35,225 nt of DNA, from positions 1 through 35,225 of the forward strand of contig MPNB01000033.1 of NCBI GenBank assembly GCA_002238805.1. The letters are read 5' to 3'. The translations under genes were made by a program, and so were the position numbers. Position 1 is the first letter of the stretch. Each line of letters begins with the position of its first letter. This document shows, piece by piece, positions 33,904-35,225 of the stretch. The notes under the pieces were generated by a model. The model worked only from the letters and a program-made list of their open reading frames with translations, did not search any database and had not been told where the DNA came from. This DNA is from Rhodothermaceae bacterium bin80. GTDB taxonomy: Bacteria > Bacteroidota > Rhodothermia > Rhodothermales > Bin80.

Positions 33904-33927
33904 GATAGGTGTTTTGTCATCGTAGTA

Positions 33928-33935
33928 CAAAGTTA
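33928..33935 (-). promoter_or_regulatory. Bacteroidota-type -7 promoter box for the nuclease-helicase
   Basis: The minus strand reads TAACTTTG, an exact match to TAnnTTTG, 24 bases before the ATG at 33903. A TTG at the expected -33 distance is not evident, so support is partial. The box lies inside the longer alternative frame and so favours the shorter start. Confidence 0.35.
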
Positions 33936-33987
33936 GGGCCAGTATTGTAATTTGGCACACGTTAACCAAGCAAATCCCAAGTTGTCC

Positions 33988-35124
33988 ATGCGCAAAATAT
34001 TTTTGTTAGCCCTTGCAGCTTTACTGTTCGTCGCTGCCTATATCTACTGGCCAGATGACCTTCCACTGGATAAAATCAGTCTCCCGGAAGGGTTCACCAT
34101 TGAAGTATACGCGGACAGTGTGCCGAATGCGAGACAAATGGCATTATCGCCGAGCGGTGTATTGTATGTTGGTTCACGCAGAGACGGCACTGTACATGCG
34201 GTCGTAGATTCAGATGGTGACATGAAGGGGGATGAAGTACTCATGATTGCTGAGGATCTTGAAATGCCGTCAGGGTTGGCGTATCGTGAAGGGTCGCTTT
34301 ATGTTGCGGCTGTCAGTCGCATCCTCCGATATGATGACATTGATTCACGTCTGCAGGATCCGCCCGAGCCGGTTGTCATTGTGGACGACCTGCCAACGGA
34401 GCGGCACCATGGATGGAAATTTATTGATTTTGGTCCAGATGGAAAGCTCTATGTCCCGGTAGGTGCGCCCTGCAATGTTTGTGAGCGTCCTGATCCTTTT
34501 GCCACGGTCTTACGCATGAACGCGGACGGGTCGGAACGAGAGGTCTATGCACGTGGTATTCGAAATTCCGTTGGCTTTGCCTGGCATCCGTCGACTGGTG
34601 AATTGTGGATTACGGATAATGGCAGCGATAACATAAGTGATGATCCTGCTATCACGGATGATCTACCGTCATGTGAGTTGAATCATGCGCCAGAACCGGG
34701 TATGCACTTTGGGTATCCCTATTATCACCAGGGTGATACACCGGATCCCGAATTTGGAGAAGGCCGTACAGCGGATGAATTTACCCCACCCGCAGTCTTG
34801 TTGGGCCCCCATGTGGCTCCCTTGGGGATTGATTTTTACACGGGGACGATGTTTCCAGAATCATATCAGAATCAGGCATTTATTGCTGAGCACGGCTCGT
34901 GGAACCGGAGGGAAAAGATTGGTTATCGGGTTAAGCTGGTTCATTTTGACGAGAACGGCCTGGCTACAGGTCAGGAGGTGTTTGCAGAAGGCTGGTTGGA
35001 GGAAGACACCAACTGGGGGCGTCCGGTCGATATCGAAACACTTCCAGACGGCTCCATTTTGATCAGTGATGATCAGGCCAATGCCATTTACCGGGTTACG
35101 TATTCAGAGGAGGAAGGAGAATAA
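33988..35124 (+). CDS. PQQ-type sugar dehydrogenase, sorbosone dehydrogenase-like, 378 aa
   Basis: ATG 33988 gives MRKIFLLALAALLFVAAYIYW, a membrane anchor or uncleaved signal peptide that exports the enzyme; an upstream start at 33952 would only add a polar extension. The rest is a six-bladed beta-propeller of the soluble glucose/L-sorbosone dehydrogenase family: LPEGFTIEVYADSVPNARQM, SPSGVLYVGSRRDGTVHAV, RHHGWKFIDFGPDGKLYVPV, ARGIRNSVGFAWHP, ELWITDNGSDN, HFGYPYYHQGDTPDPEFG and the late AEHGSWNRREKIGYRV. The His in RHHGW, the Arg in GIRN and the ITDNG loop correspond to the PQQ/calcium site of the family. It oxidises an aldose or sorbosone-like sugar in the periplasm. It is divergent from the nuclease-helicase with an 84-bp spacer, close to the sulfatase and ThuA genes. 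Confidence 0.88.
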   Translation: MRKIFLLALAALLFVAAYIYWPDDLPLDKISLPEGFTIEVYADSVPNARQMALSPSGVLYVGSRRDGTVHAVVDSDGDMKGDEVLMIAEDLEMPSGLAYREGSLYVAAVSRILRYDDIDSRLQDPPEPVVIVDDLPTERHHGWKFIDFGPDGKLYVPVGAPCNVCERPDPFATVLRMNADGSEREVYARGIRNSVGFAWHPSTGELWITDNGSDNISDDPAITDDLPSCELNHAPEPGMHFGYPYYHQGDTPDPEFGEGRTADEFTPPAVLLGPHVAPLGIDFYTGTMFPESYQNQAFIAEHGSWNRREKIGYRVKLVHFDENGLATGQEVFAEGWLEEDTNWGRPVDIETLPDGSILISDDQANAIYRVTYSEEEGE

Positions 35125-35225
35125 GAAGTGTCTGGTTAACGCCGCCTGTCCATCCAGTCCTTCTGGTCTGTGTATCCGATGCAGCGGAACAATTAAAGGC
35201 TGCAGAAGCCCGCACCCGAATTAAT

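Noticed and set aside
35125..35225. Minus-strand C-terminal fragment ending GYTDQKDWMDRRR before a TAA
   Set aside because: The frame is closed by another stop 19 codons upstream, so it cannot be shown to be the end of a gene from this window.
1..35225. CRISPR arrays, tRNA or rRNA genes, long tandem repeats
   Set aside because: No regularly spaced repeats, cloverleaf-like sequences or rRNA-like blocks were seen by eye; a covariance-model scan was not possible.

Overview
The window looks like a piece of a Bacteroidota/Rhodothermota-type chromosome, probably from an environmental, possibly marine or host-associated, lineage. This is an inference. It rests on a TonB-dependent receptor with a carboxypeptidase-regulatory-like N-terminal domain, Sec-secreted ThuA, sulfatase and S9 peptidase proteins, generally weak Shine-Dalgarno sequences outside the defence genes, and one TAnnTTTG promoter-like box. 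No rRNA, tRNA or CRISPR array was seen.

Left part (1-4.25 kb) is a decayed zone. The start of a probable ISL3-type transposase runs off the left edge, and its element appears to have cut off the beta-barrel of a TonB-dependent receptor. That receptor also has no usable in-frame start codon. Next come a 391-413 aa protein of unknown family, an IS110-type transposase remnant and about 700 bp of degraded sequence.

From 4.25 to 8.95 kb a tightly coupled minus-strand operon encodes a GlcD/AGPS-like FAD oxidase, an Fe-S partner with few cysteines, a Tm-1-like/UPF0261 protein and a creatininase-family amidohydrolase. It looks like a small-molecule oxidation and hydrolysis pathway. A ThuA protein is divergent from it, and a 16-nt inverted repeat lies between them.

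From 10.4 to 25.5 kb lies a nine-gene minus-strand defence island. Its upstream half is an Ssp-type DNA phosphorothioation module: DUF4007 nickase (SspB-like), large P-loop ATPase (SspC-like) and a PP-loop/Fe-S sulfurtransferase (SspD/DndC-like). After a roughly 320-bp gap comes a six-gene module: a PLD-nuclease/DEAD helicase, an 81-aa protein, a Rad50/DndD-like ATPase, a 154-aa protein, a protein with two GHKL ATPase modules (Hsp90/MutL-like plus histidine-kinase-like) and a receiver-domain protein that keeps all the phosphorylation residues. SspA and SspE are not in the window. The helicase/small/ATPase trio could correspond to the published SspFGH restriction module. The small protein plus the apparent His-Asp pair at the end is the part most likely to be undescribed.

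The right part (25.7-35.2 kb) returns to ordinary genes: a second ThuA protein, a lipoprotein sulfatase, an S9 peptidase sharing stop-codon bases with the sulfatase, a TM0106-type nuclease/RNase H-like/superfamily 1 helicase fusion, and a PQQ-type sugar (sorbosone-like) dehydrogenase. The island therefore sits exactly between two ThuA genes in a catabolic neighbourhood.
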